NCBI GenBank assembly: GCA_017548605.1
Contig: JAFYZT010000008.1
Span: forward strand, 1 to 64,000
Length of the DNA: 64,000 nucleotides
Direction: 5' to 3'
Origin: Prevotella sp.
Lineage (GTDB): Bacteria > Bacteroidota > Bacteroidia > Bacteroidales > Bacteroidaceae
Of this stretch, positions 7,828 through 15,707 are shown piece by piece (positions within the stretch are counted from its first letter, which is position 1; each line of letters begins with the position of its first letter). The translations under genes were made by a program, and so were the position numbers. The notes beneath the pieces were generated by a model, which did no database searches, was not told where the DNA came from, and saw only the letters and a program-made list of their open reading frames with translations.

Positions 7828-8308
7828 ATTTCACTTCCGCCAAGTCCATGTTCGCCTTCTCAATCTTCTGTTTCAGGCCCTCCTTGTAGGTGGCGAGGCG
7901 CTGAGCGATGTCATTGTCGGCCAGTGCCAGCATCTCCGTAGCCAGCACCGCCGCGTTCATAGCACCATTGACACTTACCGTGGCCACGGGGATGCCCGGA
8001 GGCATCTGCACGATGCTCAGCAGGGCATCGAGACCGTCGAGCATTCCCTTGATGGGCACACCGATGACGGGCAGGGTGGTCTGTGCGGCGATGACTCCCG
8101 GCAGGGCGGCCGCCATACCGGCGCCGGCGATGATGACTTTCACGCCACGGCCTGCCGCCTCCTTGGCGAAGCGTTCCACGGCCTCCGGCGTGCGATGTGC
8201 CGACAGGGCGTTCACCTCGAAGGGAATCTTCATGTCATTGAGAAATGTCATGGCTTTCTCCATGACGGGCAGGTCGGATGTGCTGCCCATGATAATGCTA
8301 ACTTTCAT
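7808..8308 (-). CDS. purE: 5-(carboxyamino)imidazole ribonucleotide mutase (PurE)
   Basis: 166 residues, class I PurE, which converts N5-CAIR to CAIR in purine synthesis. Visible family motifs are IIMGSTSDLPVM (phosphate loop), SAHRTPE, AGAGMAAALPGVIAA and PVIGVPIKG. Its C-terminus overlaps the start of ispG by 20 bases on the same strand, so translation of the two is probably coupled. No purK is adjacent. The ATG is followed on the upstream side directly by a composite repeat, with no clear promoter of the usual type. Confidence 0.97.
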   Translation of the reverse strand: MKVSIIMGSTSDLPVMEKAMTFLNDMKIPFEVNALSAHRTPEAVERFAKEAAGRGVKVIIAGAGMAAALPGVIAAQTTLPVIGVPIKGMLDGLDALLSIVQMPPGIPVATVSVNGAMNAAVLATEMLALADNDIAQRLATYKEGLKQKIEKANMDLAEVKYEYKTN

Positions 8309-8547
8309 TATGAATTTTGAATGTTGAATGTTGAGTTTTGAATTGTCGCTGACGCGATTTTTAGAATGTTGAATGAAGAATATAATTTTGGAGTTAAGGA
8401 GTTAAGAAGTTAAGGAGTTAAGCCATTACCCTGCAGGCATATCTCTTGCCCCTTGCTCCTTGTCCCTTTGGCATTTCTCTCACCCCTCACCTCTCACCCC
8501 TCACCTCTTTATCGCCCCCTCCCTTCGGGAGGGTCGGGGTGGGTATC
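8309..8547. repeat. Composite intergenic repeat, type A, copy 1
   Basis: About 240 bp between the purE start codon and the stop codon of the next gene, with no coding capacity of its own. Modules in order: GAATGTT/GAATTTT octamer-like repeats, TTGTCGC...GCGATTTTT, GGAGTTAA repeats, a linker (GCCATTACCCTG, GGCATATCTCTTGCC), CCTTGCTC and CACCCCTCACCTCT repeats, and a hairpin-tail module (CCCTCCC 8517-8523, GGGAGGG 8527-8533, tail to 8546). The same modules in the same order fill 43933-44159. Confidence 0.85.
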
Positions 8548-9165
8548 CTAATTCCATATCACTGCCCAGAAGGCGCAGACGATGCCGAGGAAGAATCCTG
8601 CCACCACCTGGGGGAGCGTATGTTGTCGGAGTATCATGCGGCAGGTGCCTATGAACCCGGCGAGCAGGATGACCAGACAGAGCCACCACACGGGGTTGAA
8701 GGAGAAAATCTGCGCGAAGGCTGCCAGTGCGCCGGCCAGACCGCCGATGGCCGCCATGTGTGTGGATATTTTCCATTTCATGTTGATGACCGTACAGAGC
8801 ACCTCGATGACCATGGCCGCCACCAGCACACTGCCCACGGAATGGGGGATATGAAACAGGTTGACGACATAGTAGCACACGAAGTAACACACGAAGCAGA
8901 TGAGGTAGGGCACCAGCCGTCGCTCCTTGGCACCCAGTTCGATGGGCGTCCATCCCTGGTAGTTGCGGTAGAAGCTGATGAGCAGCGTGGGTAGCAGGAT
9001 GGTGAGGAAATAGACGATGAGCAGTATCTTCAGCTTTGTCCAGAACGGCAGGAAGGACAGGTAGCTGAACACGAAGAGCAGTAATATGCCGATGAACGGC
9101 ATGTAGAACGGCCTGAACAGCGTGCTCAGTATCTTGGCGGCGGTTATGAGGCTTTTTTCGTTCAT
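8548..9165 (-). CDS. PAP2-superfamily-like membrane protein
   Basis: 205 residues with about six hydrophobic helices. Vestiges of the PAP2 phosphatase motifs can be seen: KERRLVPY (motif 1 region), STHMAAIGG (for PSGH) and CRMILRQHTLPQVVAG (for SRxxxxxHxxxD). The usual Asp after the His is Gln here and the motif 2 Pro-Ser-Gly is changed, so activity is uncertain. Such proteins act on lipid pyrophosphates at the inner membrane. It overlaps the rpoN stop by four bases and so belongs to that operon. A hairpin-tail repeat starts one base after its stop. Confidence 0.7.
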   Translation of the reverse strand: MNEKSLITAAKILSTLFRPFYMPFIGILLLFVFSYLSFLPFWTKLKILLIVYFLTILLPTLLISFYRNYQGWTPIELGAKERRLVPYLICFVCYFVCYYVVNLFHIPHSVGSVLVAAMVIEVLCTVINMKWKISTHMAAIGGLAGALAAFAQIFSFNPVWWLCLVILLAGFIGTCRMILRQHTLPQVVAGFFLGIVCAFWAVIWN

Positions 9166-10667
9166 CTTCTCAGGGTGGCTTTGGGTATGCCTAATTGTTC
9201 GCGGTATTTGGTCACGGTGCGCCGGGCGATGGGGAATCCCGCCTTGGCCAGCTCGTTTTTCAGTGCCTCGTCGTTGAGTGGGTGGTTCTTGTCTTCCTTG
9301 TTGACAATATCCTGCAGGGCCAGCTTGATTTGCCGTGTCGACAGTTCCTTGCCGTCGTCGGTGGTGTAGCTGTCGGTGAAGAAATGGCGCAGGGGGAAGG
9401 TGCCCCAGCGTGTCTGCGCATATTTCTGGTTGCTCACGCGTGAGATGGTCGAGATATCCAGTCCCGTCTTCTCAGCAATGTCCTTGAGAATCATCGGTCG
9501 CAACTGGCTCTCGTCGCCCTCACGGAAATAGTCGAGTTGCCACTTGATGATGGCAGTCATCGTGGCGCGCATCGTCCGTTGCCGTTGCTGCATGGCCGTG
9601 ATGAACCCGTTGGCTTTCTCCACCTTCTCCTTGGTATAGGCGAGTGCTTCTTTCTCACTCCGCGACAGAGGGTTCTTGGTGTCTTTGAGCGACTGCGTCA
9701 GTTCGGTAAACGACTCCGAGATGCGCAGCTCGGGCAGCTGTCCCCGGTTGATGGAGAAGGTCACGCTGCCGTCGTCGTGCGTGTCCACGATGAAGTCGGG
9801 TGTTATCTGTTGCGTGCTCCGTCCCACCGTTTCGCCGAGGGGTGCTCCCGGCTTGGGGTTCAGCCGTTGCGCCGCATTTTGCAGTTGGCTGCATCCCTCG
9901 TCATCGAGTTTCAAGGCTGTGGCGATGCGCCGCCACCGTTTGTTCATAAAGTCGTCGAAATGACGGGTGAGCAGTGTGGTGAGCCGTTGTTTCTCCTCTC
10001 CCTCGTCATGCCGGGCCACCTGAAGGAGCAGACACTCCTGCAACGTGTGGGCACCGATGCCTGGCGGGTCGAAACGTTGCAGGATCTTCACCACTTCGTC
10101 AATCTCTTCCACGGTGGTGAAGATGTTCTGGTGTATGGCCAGCTCATCGCAGAGCGTGTCGTTGTCTTTCCTGAGCAGACCGTCCTCATCGAGCGACCCG
10201 ATGAGGTATTCCATGATGTCGCGCTGTTGTTCGGTGAGGTCATATTCGCCCGCCTGTTCGCGCAATGTGTCGTAGAACGATGTCTCCTCGCGCCACAGCG
10301 GTTCATCGATGGCCTCGCCACTGCCGCCGTAGAATGGCTCATCGCCCTCCATGCGGTCGTCGCTGCCCATGATGGAGAGGGCACGCTCCAGCTCATCCGC
10401 CCGTTGCTCGCGTTCGTCGCGCTGCTCCTCCGACTCGTTGAAGCCCATGTCCATGTTCGACGGCTCGTCGAGAGTATGGTCGTGGTGTTCCTCGAAGGAT
10501 GTCGGTTCGAGGGCAGGATTATCGGCCAGCTCCGACTCCACCCGTTGCTCCAGCTGTGTGATGGGCATCTCCAACAGTTTCACCTGCAACATCTGTTGTT
10601 GTGACAGGCGTTGCACGGTCTGCTGGGTCTGTGTCTGGACTTGTGTCTGGGTGAGTTTCTGTGCCAT
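9162..10667 (-). CDS. rpoN: RNA polymerase sigma-54 factor (RpoN)
   Basis: 501 residues. Region I (QQTVQRLSQQQMLQVKLLEM, then Q-rich LEQRVESELADNPALE) contacts enhancer-binding activators. An acidic region II follows (about 45-120), then the core-binding part. The C-terminal RpoN box reads ARRTVTKYREQLGIP, which binds the -24 element. Length is usual for the phylum. It lies in a minus-strand operon with the gene at 10690 upstream and the PAP2-like gene downstream (4-base overlap). No sigma-54 activator is in the window. Confidence 0.97.
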   Translation of the reverse strand: MAQKLTQTQVQTQTQQTVQRLSQQQMLQVKLLEMPITQLEQRVESELADNPALEPTSFEEHHDHTLDEPSNMDMGFNESEEQRDEREQRADELERALSIMGSDDRMEGDEPFYGGSGEAIDEPLWREETSFYDTLREQAGEYDLTEQQRDIMEYLIGSLDEDGLLRKDNDTLCDELAIHQNIFTTVEEIDEVVKILQRFDPPGIGAHTLQECLLLQVARHDEGEEKQRLTTLLTRHFDDFMNKRWRRIATALKLDDEGCSQLQNAAQRLNPKPGAPLGETVGRSTQQITPDFIVDTHDDGSVTFSINRGQLPELRISESFTELTQSLKDTKNPLSRSEKEALAYTKEKVEKANGFITAMQQRQRTMRATMTAIIKWQLDYFREGDESQLRPMILKDIAEKTGLDISTISRVSNQKYAQTRWGTFPLRHFFTDSYTTDDGKELSTRQIKLALQDIVNKEDKNHPLNDEALKNELAKAGFPIARRTVTKYREQLGIPKATLRR

Positions 10668-10689
10668 GTGTCGGAATGTGTCGGGAGTG

Positions 10690-11340
10690 TTATTTCTTGA
10701 AATAGTCCATCATCATCGAGGCGGTGGCCACGAGACGGTCGGGGTTGTCGTTGCCATAACGCTGCCAGATGGCGGTGCATGCCGCCAACAGTTTCTCATC
10801 GGCTTGGAAGCGTGGGCGCAGGTAGGGGTCGCACACCTGATAGGTGAGCAGCACGTTGACCACCGTTTCGGGCGTCACCTTCATCTTTCTGGCGAGTTGC
10901 GCCACCTCGGGTGTCTCCTTCACCATCGTGTTGGGCGTGAGACGGAAATACAGGTCGAGGATGATGGTGAGTATGATGGGTGTGAGTGTGGGATGACCTT
11001 CGACAGGCATGAAGTCTTTCTCAAACGAGGCCTGCACGTCAACGCCCTCATAGAAAAGGTCGGCATTGTTGAACCCTTGCATCTTACGCAGCAGCTGCAC
11101 CCCCTTGCGCAGTTTCTGCGGACTCTTGGCGTAGGTGTTCCACAGTCGTTCGATGCGTGGTGTCTCGAGTTGGCGCATGCGTATCATCTGTGAATAGAGC
11201 ACTTTCGGCTCGATGTGCAGCTCCAGGGCCAGGTTGACCATACCGCGTGAATAGAGCGGTTTTACGCCTACAGGTTTCTTCAGATACAGCTGCATGAGCA
11301 AGAGCCAGTAGCTGTCGTCCCATCCTTTTTTCTTTGTCAT
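10690..11340 (-). CDS. Conserved hypothetical protein
   Basis: 216 residues, soluble and helical, without signal peptide. I recognise no domain. It contains patterns typical of a helical DNA- or protein-binding scaffold (MVNLALELHIEPKVLYSQMI and VAQLARKMKVTPETVVNVLL, the latter HTH-like). It lies 22 bases before rpoN and 12 bases after the papain-like gene on the same strand, so it is likely in their operon. Its neighbours suggest no clear role. Confidence 0.7.
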   Translation of the reverse strand: MTKKKGWDDSYWLLLMQLYLKKPVGVKPLYSRGMVNLALELHIEPKVLYSQMIRMRQLETPRIERLWNTYAKSPQKLRKGVQLLRKMQGFNNADLFYEGVDVQASFEKDFMPVEGHPTLTPIILTIILDLYFRLTPNTMVKETPEVAQLARKMKVTPETVVNVLLTYQVCDPYLRPRFQADEKLLAACTAIWQRYGNDNPDRLVATASMMMDYFKK

Positions 11341-11352
11341 GATGAAAGGGTT

Positions 11353-12417
11353 TTATGGTTTGTCCTGATGATTGTCCAGCACTTGTCGCGACATCACGAT
11401 GGCGATGGTTTTCATGCGCAGGTACGCCTCGCTGATGAACATCATTCCACCGAAGGGGTTCTCCTTGCCCCATGAGTTCTTGGCGATGTAATACCGTTGT
11501 CCTTCGTCGTCGTGTGCCTTGCCCACGATGGCCATGCAATGGTCGTCGGTGGTGGCGTGGCGGTCGAACTCTATCTGTCGCCGTCCCTGTGTGGCGCCCT
11601 TGGCGTCTATATCCATCACGGCCACCCCTTCCTCGAACGAGAAGCCCGGCTCGCTGATGTCACCCTCCCAGCATACGGCATGACCTGTGACCAGGGCGTG
11701 GTCGATGAGGTGTTGCAGACTGTCGAGGGGTACGTTCACGGCACATTCCGCATAGAAGTTGTCGGGCGACTCGATGACATATTCACTGCCGAAGGGATGG
11801 TGTGTCCACGACCCCAGGGTGACATATTCCTGTTCGCGTAGCACGCTGTGTGCAAATTCAAGCGGCGTATATTCGCATGAATACATGAACACGAAGCGGG
11901 GCATGGGACCCATCGTCTCCTGCAATTGCTCCTCCACCTCATGTCGCACCTGTTCGGCACCCCGTGACTGATGTGTCATGCCGTCGGTCATGACCTCTAA
12001 CTTACGGCACAGGGCGGGGTAGTCGATGCTGTCGTAGGCGCGGAAGGTGCTCAACGGCTCGCAGCCGTAGCGACGCATGAGGCGCAGCGTCATCGGTGCC
12101 AAGCCACGGGTGGTCAGGGAGCGTTTCTCATTCTCGGAATAATTGCGCAGGCACTGCTCGCGCAGATACATAAACGCCAGGTGGTCGGCACTCAGTTCGA
12201 TGCTGTCGCCCTGCATCATGTGCTCGCTCTCGATAGTAGCCAGCATGGCATATACCCAGCACAGCTCGCCATCGCCCTGGTTCTTCACGGGCATGTGTTT
12301 CAACAGCACATCGGTATGGAAGGTGCGCCTGGTCTGTGTTGACGCGCCGCGCTCCTTACCTTGTCCACATGCCATCATGAGGACAGCGGCTGTTATGATG
12401 GCGAGAACCCCTCTCAT
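11353..12417 (-). CDS. Papain-like (C1 family) cysteine peptidase lipoprotein
   Basis: 354 residues from the ATG at 12417, which starts a lipoprotein signal (VLMMAC, Cys17); the frame is open upstream, but without a signal. Catalytic features of the C1/bleomycin-hydrolase type are present: oxyanion Gln and nucleophile in KNQGDGELCWVYAM (Cys53), His in TDDHCMAIVG and Asn in YYIAKNSWG. It should be an envelope-anchored peptidase, perhaps processing peptides in the periplasm. A short gap of 12 bases to the next gene suggests one transcript with 10690 and rpoN. Confidence 0.85.
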   Translation of the reverse strand: MRGVLAIITAAVLMMACGQGKERGASTQTRRTFHTDVLLKHMPVKNQGDGELCWVYAMLATIESEHMMQGDSIELSADHLAFMYLREQCLRNYSENEKRSLTTRGLAPMTLRLMRRYGCEPLSTFRAYDSIDYPALCRKLEVMTDGMTHQSRGAEQVRHEVEEQLQETMGPMPRFVFMYSCEYTPLEFAHSVLREQEYVTLGSWTHHPFGSEYVIESPDNFYAECAVNVPLDSLQHLIDHALVTGHAVCWEGDISEPGFSFEEGVAVMDIDAKGATQGRRQIEFDRHATTDDHCMAIVGKAHDDEGQRYYIAKNSWGKENPFGGMMFISEAYLRMKTIAIVMSRQVLDNHQDKP

Positions 12418-12434
12418 TGGCTGTTGTCGTGTTT

Positions 12435-12992
12435 TTATTTCATGTTGCCGTAAACGACACCTTCCGGCCACGGCTGATAGTCGGGATATGTTGCAACGAT
12501 TCGGGCAAAGGGCTGCCAGTCTATATCCTTATCTTGTATTGTCTCGTTTTCGGCCAGTCCGAACTCTACAGTGCCCGTTTTCATGTTCCTGAATTTCCAC
12601 AACACTTTGTGTTCATCCAGTGGTTTTATCCAGCCGCTGTTAACGGTGTTGTAGATGACTTTGGAGAATTTGATGGTTTCCGAGGTCTTGTAATAGACAC
12701 CTTTCTGGAGGCGTGGCTTGCCGGCATTTACGGGGTCGTTGGCTATATCATTGATTCCTTTTTCCGAGAACTTTGTCAGTGTGAACAGGTCATATTGGTT
12801 GACCACCACAATGAACCCGTCATATTGCTCGGGAAGGCTTTTCAGTGTCCACCATCCTTGGATATAGTCGTTCCTCGGGTCAACCTCTTCTTCCTCGTCG
12901 TCATCCTTGTTGCATGAGTTGGAACAGAGCGTCAATGAGACCACCATCAACGACAGTAGGGTAAAGAGAAAATGCTTCGTTTTTTTGTTCAT
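12435..12992 (-). CDS. Putative lipoprotein, unknown
   Basis: 185 residues with a signal (KHFLFTLLSLMVVSLTLC) and a lipobox-like Cys (SNSC), then an acidic linker NKDDDEEEEVDP, which is common after the lipid anchor of surface-exposed Bacteroidota lipoproteins. The body resembles the small lipocalin-like proteins of the phylum (GWWTLKSLPEQYDGFIVV). The family is not certain. It has its own promoter at 13016-13047 and may lead the transcript that runs on to rpoN. Confidence 0.65.
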   Translation of the reverse strand: MNKKTKHFLFTLLSLMVVSLTLCSNSCNKDDDEEEEVDPRNDYIQGWWTLKSLPEQYDGFIVVVNQYDLFTLTKFSEKGINDIANDPVNAGKPRLQKGVYYKTSETIKFSKVIYNTVNSGWIKPLDEHKVLWKFRNMKTGTVEFGLAENETIQDKDIDWQPFARIVATYPDYQPWPEGVVYGNMK

Positions 12993-13015
12993 TGCCGAAA
13001 TTGCTGTTTGCTATG

Positions 13016-13047
13016 CAAAGGTAGTGTAAACCGAGCGAAAAACCAAA
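13016..13047 (-). promoter_or_regulatory. Promoter within a recurrent repeat (TTTG-N20-TACCTTTG)
   Basis: On the minus strand TTTG (13047-13044), a 20-nt spacer and TACCTTTG (13023-13016), a full match to the phylum consensus, 24 bases before the lipoprotein ATG. The spacer holds the GCTCGGTTTACAC motif that recurs at 24110-24128. Confidence 0.8.
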
Positions 13048-13150
13048 TTTATTTGAGTTTTTACTTTCCCTCGCTATGCGAACAGTGACCTTCGGTTCCG
13101 AAATGCCGCCTATCTTATTGAAAGGTAGTGCAAGTTGAGCGAAACGTCGC
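13016..13150. repeat. GGTAGTGCAA...GAGCG promoter-type repeat array
   Basis: Two units of a CAAAGGTAGTGYAA-(7-9 nt)-GCGAAA type lie at 13016-13041 and 13120-13145. Between them is a CGGTTCCG palindrome, and a small stem (CTATCTT, then AAAGGTAG) marks the second unit. A related array is at 24102-24285. The first unit carries a promoter; the second lacks the upstream TTTG at the right distance. The rest of the gap to 13315 holds nothing else that I can identify. Confidence 0.7.
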
Positions 13151-13315
13151 CAAACACTTGTTATTTTAGATTGCGAAATCTGCGAAGAAACGAAAAATAC
13201 GAAAATTGCTCTCCCGGGGGAGAGCATAGGTCTGAAACTGAAGACAATACAAAAAAAGCGCTAACTCCTTATATTGTATTTATTTCAAAAGTATAATCCT
13301 CCTGTTTTATCACGG

Positions 13316-14749
13316 TTACTCTGCTATAGCAAACAGGTCATCCATCCGCACTTGAGATTGAATGATGCCGCTATGGGCATTCTGTCTGACGCCGTAAGTT
13401 GTAATCATAACTAATTGCAATGCTTTTTTCGATTTGGTAGCCTCACGGAATACTTCCATTTTCTTTCTCAGTCTTGTCTCATAATCATGGTCGATAACAA
13501 ACTCACCAACAGAGAATTTGATTTCGCAGATGTTGGTTGTCCTGTCTCGGCGGTCTATGATTAGGTCAATCTGTGCTTTGCCGCTTTCAGATGCCCCATG
13601 CCAAGAGGAAATATCAGTCAAAAGGGCACTGATGCCGATGGCCTTCTTTATTTGAGCAATATGGTCCTTGCATACCTGCTCGAAAGTCAGACCTGCCCAA
13701 CTACTCTTGGCAGGATTATCCAAAAAGTGAGTCCAGAAATGCTCATCAGGGTTCTGTCGGCCTTTCATGAATCGCAGATAGAACAAAGTAAAGTAGTCGG
13801 AGAGTTGATACACCACGTTTTTCTCATTGTAGCCAAAAGTATTGTACGCTCTCACAAACATGCTGTCTTTCAAATTCTTGAGCATTTCCGTAAGCAATCC
13901 GTTGTCTTCCAGTTTCGTCTCTTTGATAATTTCGTTCCTGGTGAGTCCAGATTTCTTTGTGGACAACGCTTCGATAATCTTCAGATACCCTTTAGATGTG
14001 CCAAAAAGAGTCTCATAGAGGTGGTCAAACTCATCCCATAGCGAGCCGTTTCGTTTAAAGAATATGGTGTCGATATTGGCAAGATATGACAATTCGTTAT
14101 CCAAGAGCTTCAAGTAATAAGGAATACCCCCCATCGTCATGTAGCATTCCACGATGTCATAACGATTCCAATGGATACCTCTTGACTGGAGATAACGTTC
14201 TGTCTCCTGCAGCGTGAAAGGCATCAGGTACAAACGCCTGGCCGCACGATTAAACAAACCACCTTTGTCAGAGAGAATCTTGTTGGTAATCCATGTCGTG
14301 GCCGAGCCACAGACAACCAGCATGATGTCGTCCTGTTGTGCTCCCCAGTCATTCCAAAACCCCTCAAAAGCAGCCAGGAAATCGCTCTGACGAGTATCAA
14401 GCCATGGGAGTTCATCGATAAAAATGATTTTCTTGCGATCCTTCTTGATACCCTTTATCAATTTCTTCAATTCCGCAAAGGCCTCCAACCAATCGCTCGG
14501 TATTTTCTTGACGGAAGAACCATATTCCTGCAGAGCAATATAGAAGTTCTTTAGTTGAGTCTTCTTGGGCTTTTTATAGAGTCCTGTAACCTTAAAATCG
14601 TAAGTGTCATCAAAGAATTCTTTGACGAGAAATGTCTTTCCTACACGACGGCGACCATACACGATAACAAATTCCGACTCCTTGGAGTTGCGGTACTTCT
14701 CCAGTTGTCGAATCTCGTATTCACGACCGATAAACAGATTTTTATCCAT
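13316..14749 (-). CDS. AAA ATPase with C-terminal DUF234/PD-(D/E)XK-like domain
   Basis: 477 residues. Walker A is YGRRRVGKTFL (about 31-41), Walker B is KIIFIDELPW, and the sensor-like segment is MLVVCGSATTW. A winged-helix part follows (LTRNEIIKETKLEDNGLLTE). The C-terminal DUF234 region has IDLIIDRRD...ICEIKF (Cys408-Phe412), the spacing of a PD-(D/E)XK nuclease fold. This archaeal-type ATPase family is widespread in Bacteroidales and often sits alone; its function is unsettled, with defence, mobile-element or toxin-like roles proposed. It is flanked by intergenic repeats and has its own promoter and a notable inverted repeat upstream. Confidence 0.9.
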   Translation of the reverse strand: MDKNLFIGREYEIRQLEKYRNSKESEFVIVYGRRRVGKTFLVKEFFDDTYDFKVTGLYKKPKKTQLKNFYIALQEYGSSVKKIPSDWLEAFAELKKLIKGIKKDRKKIIFIDELPWLDTRQSDFLAAFEGFWNDWGAQQDDIMLVVCGSATTWITNKILSDKGGLFNRAARRLYLMPFTLQETERYLQSRGIHWNRYDIVECYMTMGGIPYYLKLLDNELSYLANIDTIFFKRNGSLWDEFDHLYETLFGTSKGYLKIIEALSTKKSGLTRNEIIKETKLEDNGLLTEMLKNLKDSMFVRAYNTFGYNEKNVVYQLSDYFTLFYLRFMKGRQNPDEHFWTHFLDNPAKSSWAGLTFEQVCKDHIAQIKKAIGISALLTDISSWHGASESGKAQIDLIIDRRDRTTNICEIKFSVGEFVIDHDYETRLRKKMEVFREATKSKKALQLVMITTYGVRQNAHSGIIQSQVRMDDLFAIAE

Positions 14750-14768
14750 ATTGACTTGATTTTGTTTG

Positions 14769-14800
14769 CGAAGATAGCACTTTTTTCTTAATCATGCAAA
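14769..14800 (-). promoter_or_regulatory. Promoter for the AAA ATPase (TTTG-N20-TATCTTCG)
   Basis: Minus strand: TTTG (14800-14797), a 20-nt spacer, TATCTTCG (14776-14769), one mismatch to consensus, 20 bases before the ATG. Directly upstream is the first TTAGGTGCGGAAAATGTA unit of the candidate operator set. Confidence 0.75.
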
Positions 14801-14801
14801 C

Positions 14802-14916
14802 TTAGGTGCGGAAAATGTATCAAAAAAGGCTGTTTTAGCACCTGACTTTAGCAAAAATGCCCAAAATGTAATAAACTTAAGTGCGGAAACAGTACAAAAT
14901 GTAGCAGTTTCCGCAC
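14802..14916. promoter_or_regulatory. GTGCGGAAA operator-like repeats
   Basis: Direct repeats TTAGGTGCGGAAAATGTA (14802-14819) and TTAAGTGCGGAAACAGTA (14877-14894). A perfect 10-bp inverted repeat, GTGCGGAAAC (14881-14890) and GTTTCCGCAC (14907-14916), spans a 16-bp spacer. They lie just upstream of the ATPase promoter, as expected for binding sites of a dimeric regulator, which might be the ATPase itself. Confidence 0.55.
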
Positions 14917-15046
14917 AGAAATAGAGAAAGTGATTCATGCAATACACCATGCCTGAGAAGTATTATGGGTTGATCCGATACATTGCCCCCCACAATGGAC
15001 AATTGAAAAATAGCATGGAAACAACTGTTGGTAATGGATTTTTTTG

Positions 15047-15054
15047 TACATTTG
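15047..15054 (+). promoter_or_regulatory. Promoter -7 box (TACATTTG)
   Basis: A perfect TAnnTTTG box 32 bases before the ATG at 15087. The upstream box at the right distance is weak. Confidence 0.5.
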
Positions 15055-15086
15055 CAGCGGAATTGTTCAATCTAAAACCTAACAAG

Positions 15087-15701
15087 ATGAGAAGAATATT
15101 ATTGTCGATGATCTTTGTCTGCTGCACGATGGCACTGACGGCACAGAATAGTATACAAGTGAACTACCAAGGTTCAAAACCGACCATCAGCGACTTTGTG
15201 TCAGCCTACCTTCTCTCTTACGTCTGGGACGAGGATGAGGATGTACTTGACGAAGCGAGAAATGCCGCTAAACAGGTTTGGATTCAGCACCGTCAGGGCA
15301 AACCGCTGGACGAGGGCGAGACGCTCACCATCGACGAGAAAAACGGCTATGTGGTCTATGAGTTCAGAGATGGTGATTCTATGGTGAGGACAGAGATGTG
15401 CTACTGGAACGAGTCGGACCAGAAACATAAACTCTTTGCTTACAACGTGTCATGTTTCGATAAAGGGAAGTACTCTCCCGGGCAGTTCGACGGCCTTACG
15501 TTCTACCGCTACAACAATGCCACGAAGAAGATGACCATGTGTGAGGACGTGGGCTTCGACGTGAGATTCATGACAGATGATGGTGCCTATGTCTCCTATG
15601 CCCTGCCACGTACCGGCAAGGACATCGTTGTCACGTCGTGGTATGACACGGGAAAGAGGGAGAAGACGCTGAAGTGGAATGGGCGTCGGTTCAGATTCTG
15701 A
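15087..15701 (+). CDS. Secreted protein, unknown
   Basis: 204 residues from the ATG at 15087. This start gives a clean signal peptide (MRRILLSMIFVCCTMALTAQ) and follows a promoter -7 box; the frame is open back to 14937 without a signal. The mature part is beta-rich, with Tyr/Trp-rich strands (TLTIDEKNGYVVYEFRDGDS). No domain is recognised. It ends six bases before the U32-family start, so the two are likely one operon. Confidence 0.65.
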   Translation: MRRILLSMIFVCCTMALTAQNSIQVNYQGSKPTISDFVSAYLLSYVWDEDEDVLDEARNAAKQVWIQHRQGKPLDEGETLTIDEKNGYVVYEFRDGDSMVRTEMCYWNESDQKHKLFAYNVSCFDKGKYSPGQFDGLTFYRYNNATKKMTMCEDVGFDVRFMTDDGAYVSYALPRTGKDIVVTSWYDTGKREKTLKWNGRRFRF

Positions 15702-15707
15702 TATGTG

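Noticed and set aside
8446-8994. Plus-strand frames opposite the PAP2-like gene
   Set aside because: Antisense frames typical of GC-rich coding DNA, starting in repeats.
12901-13227. 108-codon minus-strand frame upstream of the 12435 lipoprotein
   Set aside because: It runs through the promoter repeat array and overlaps the lipoprotein start in another frame.
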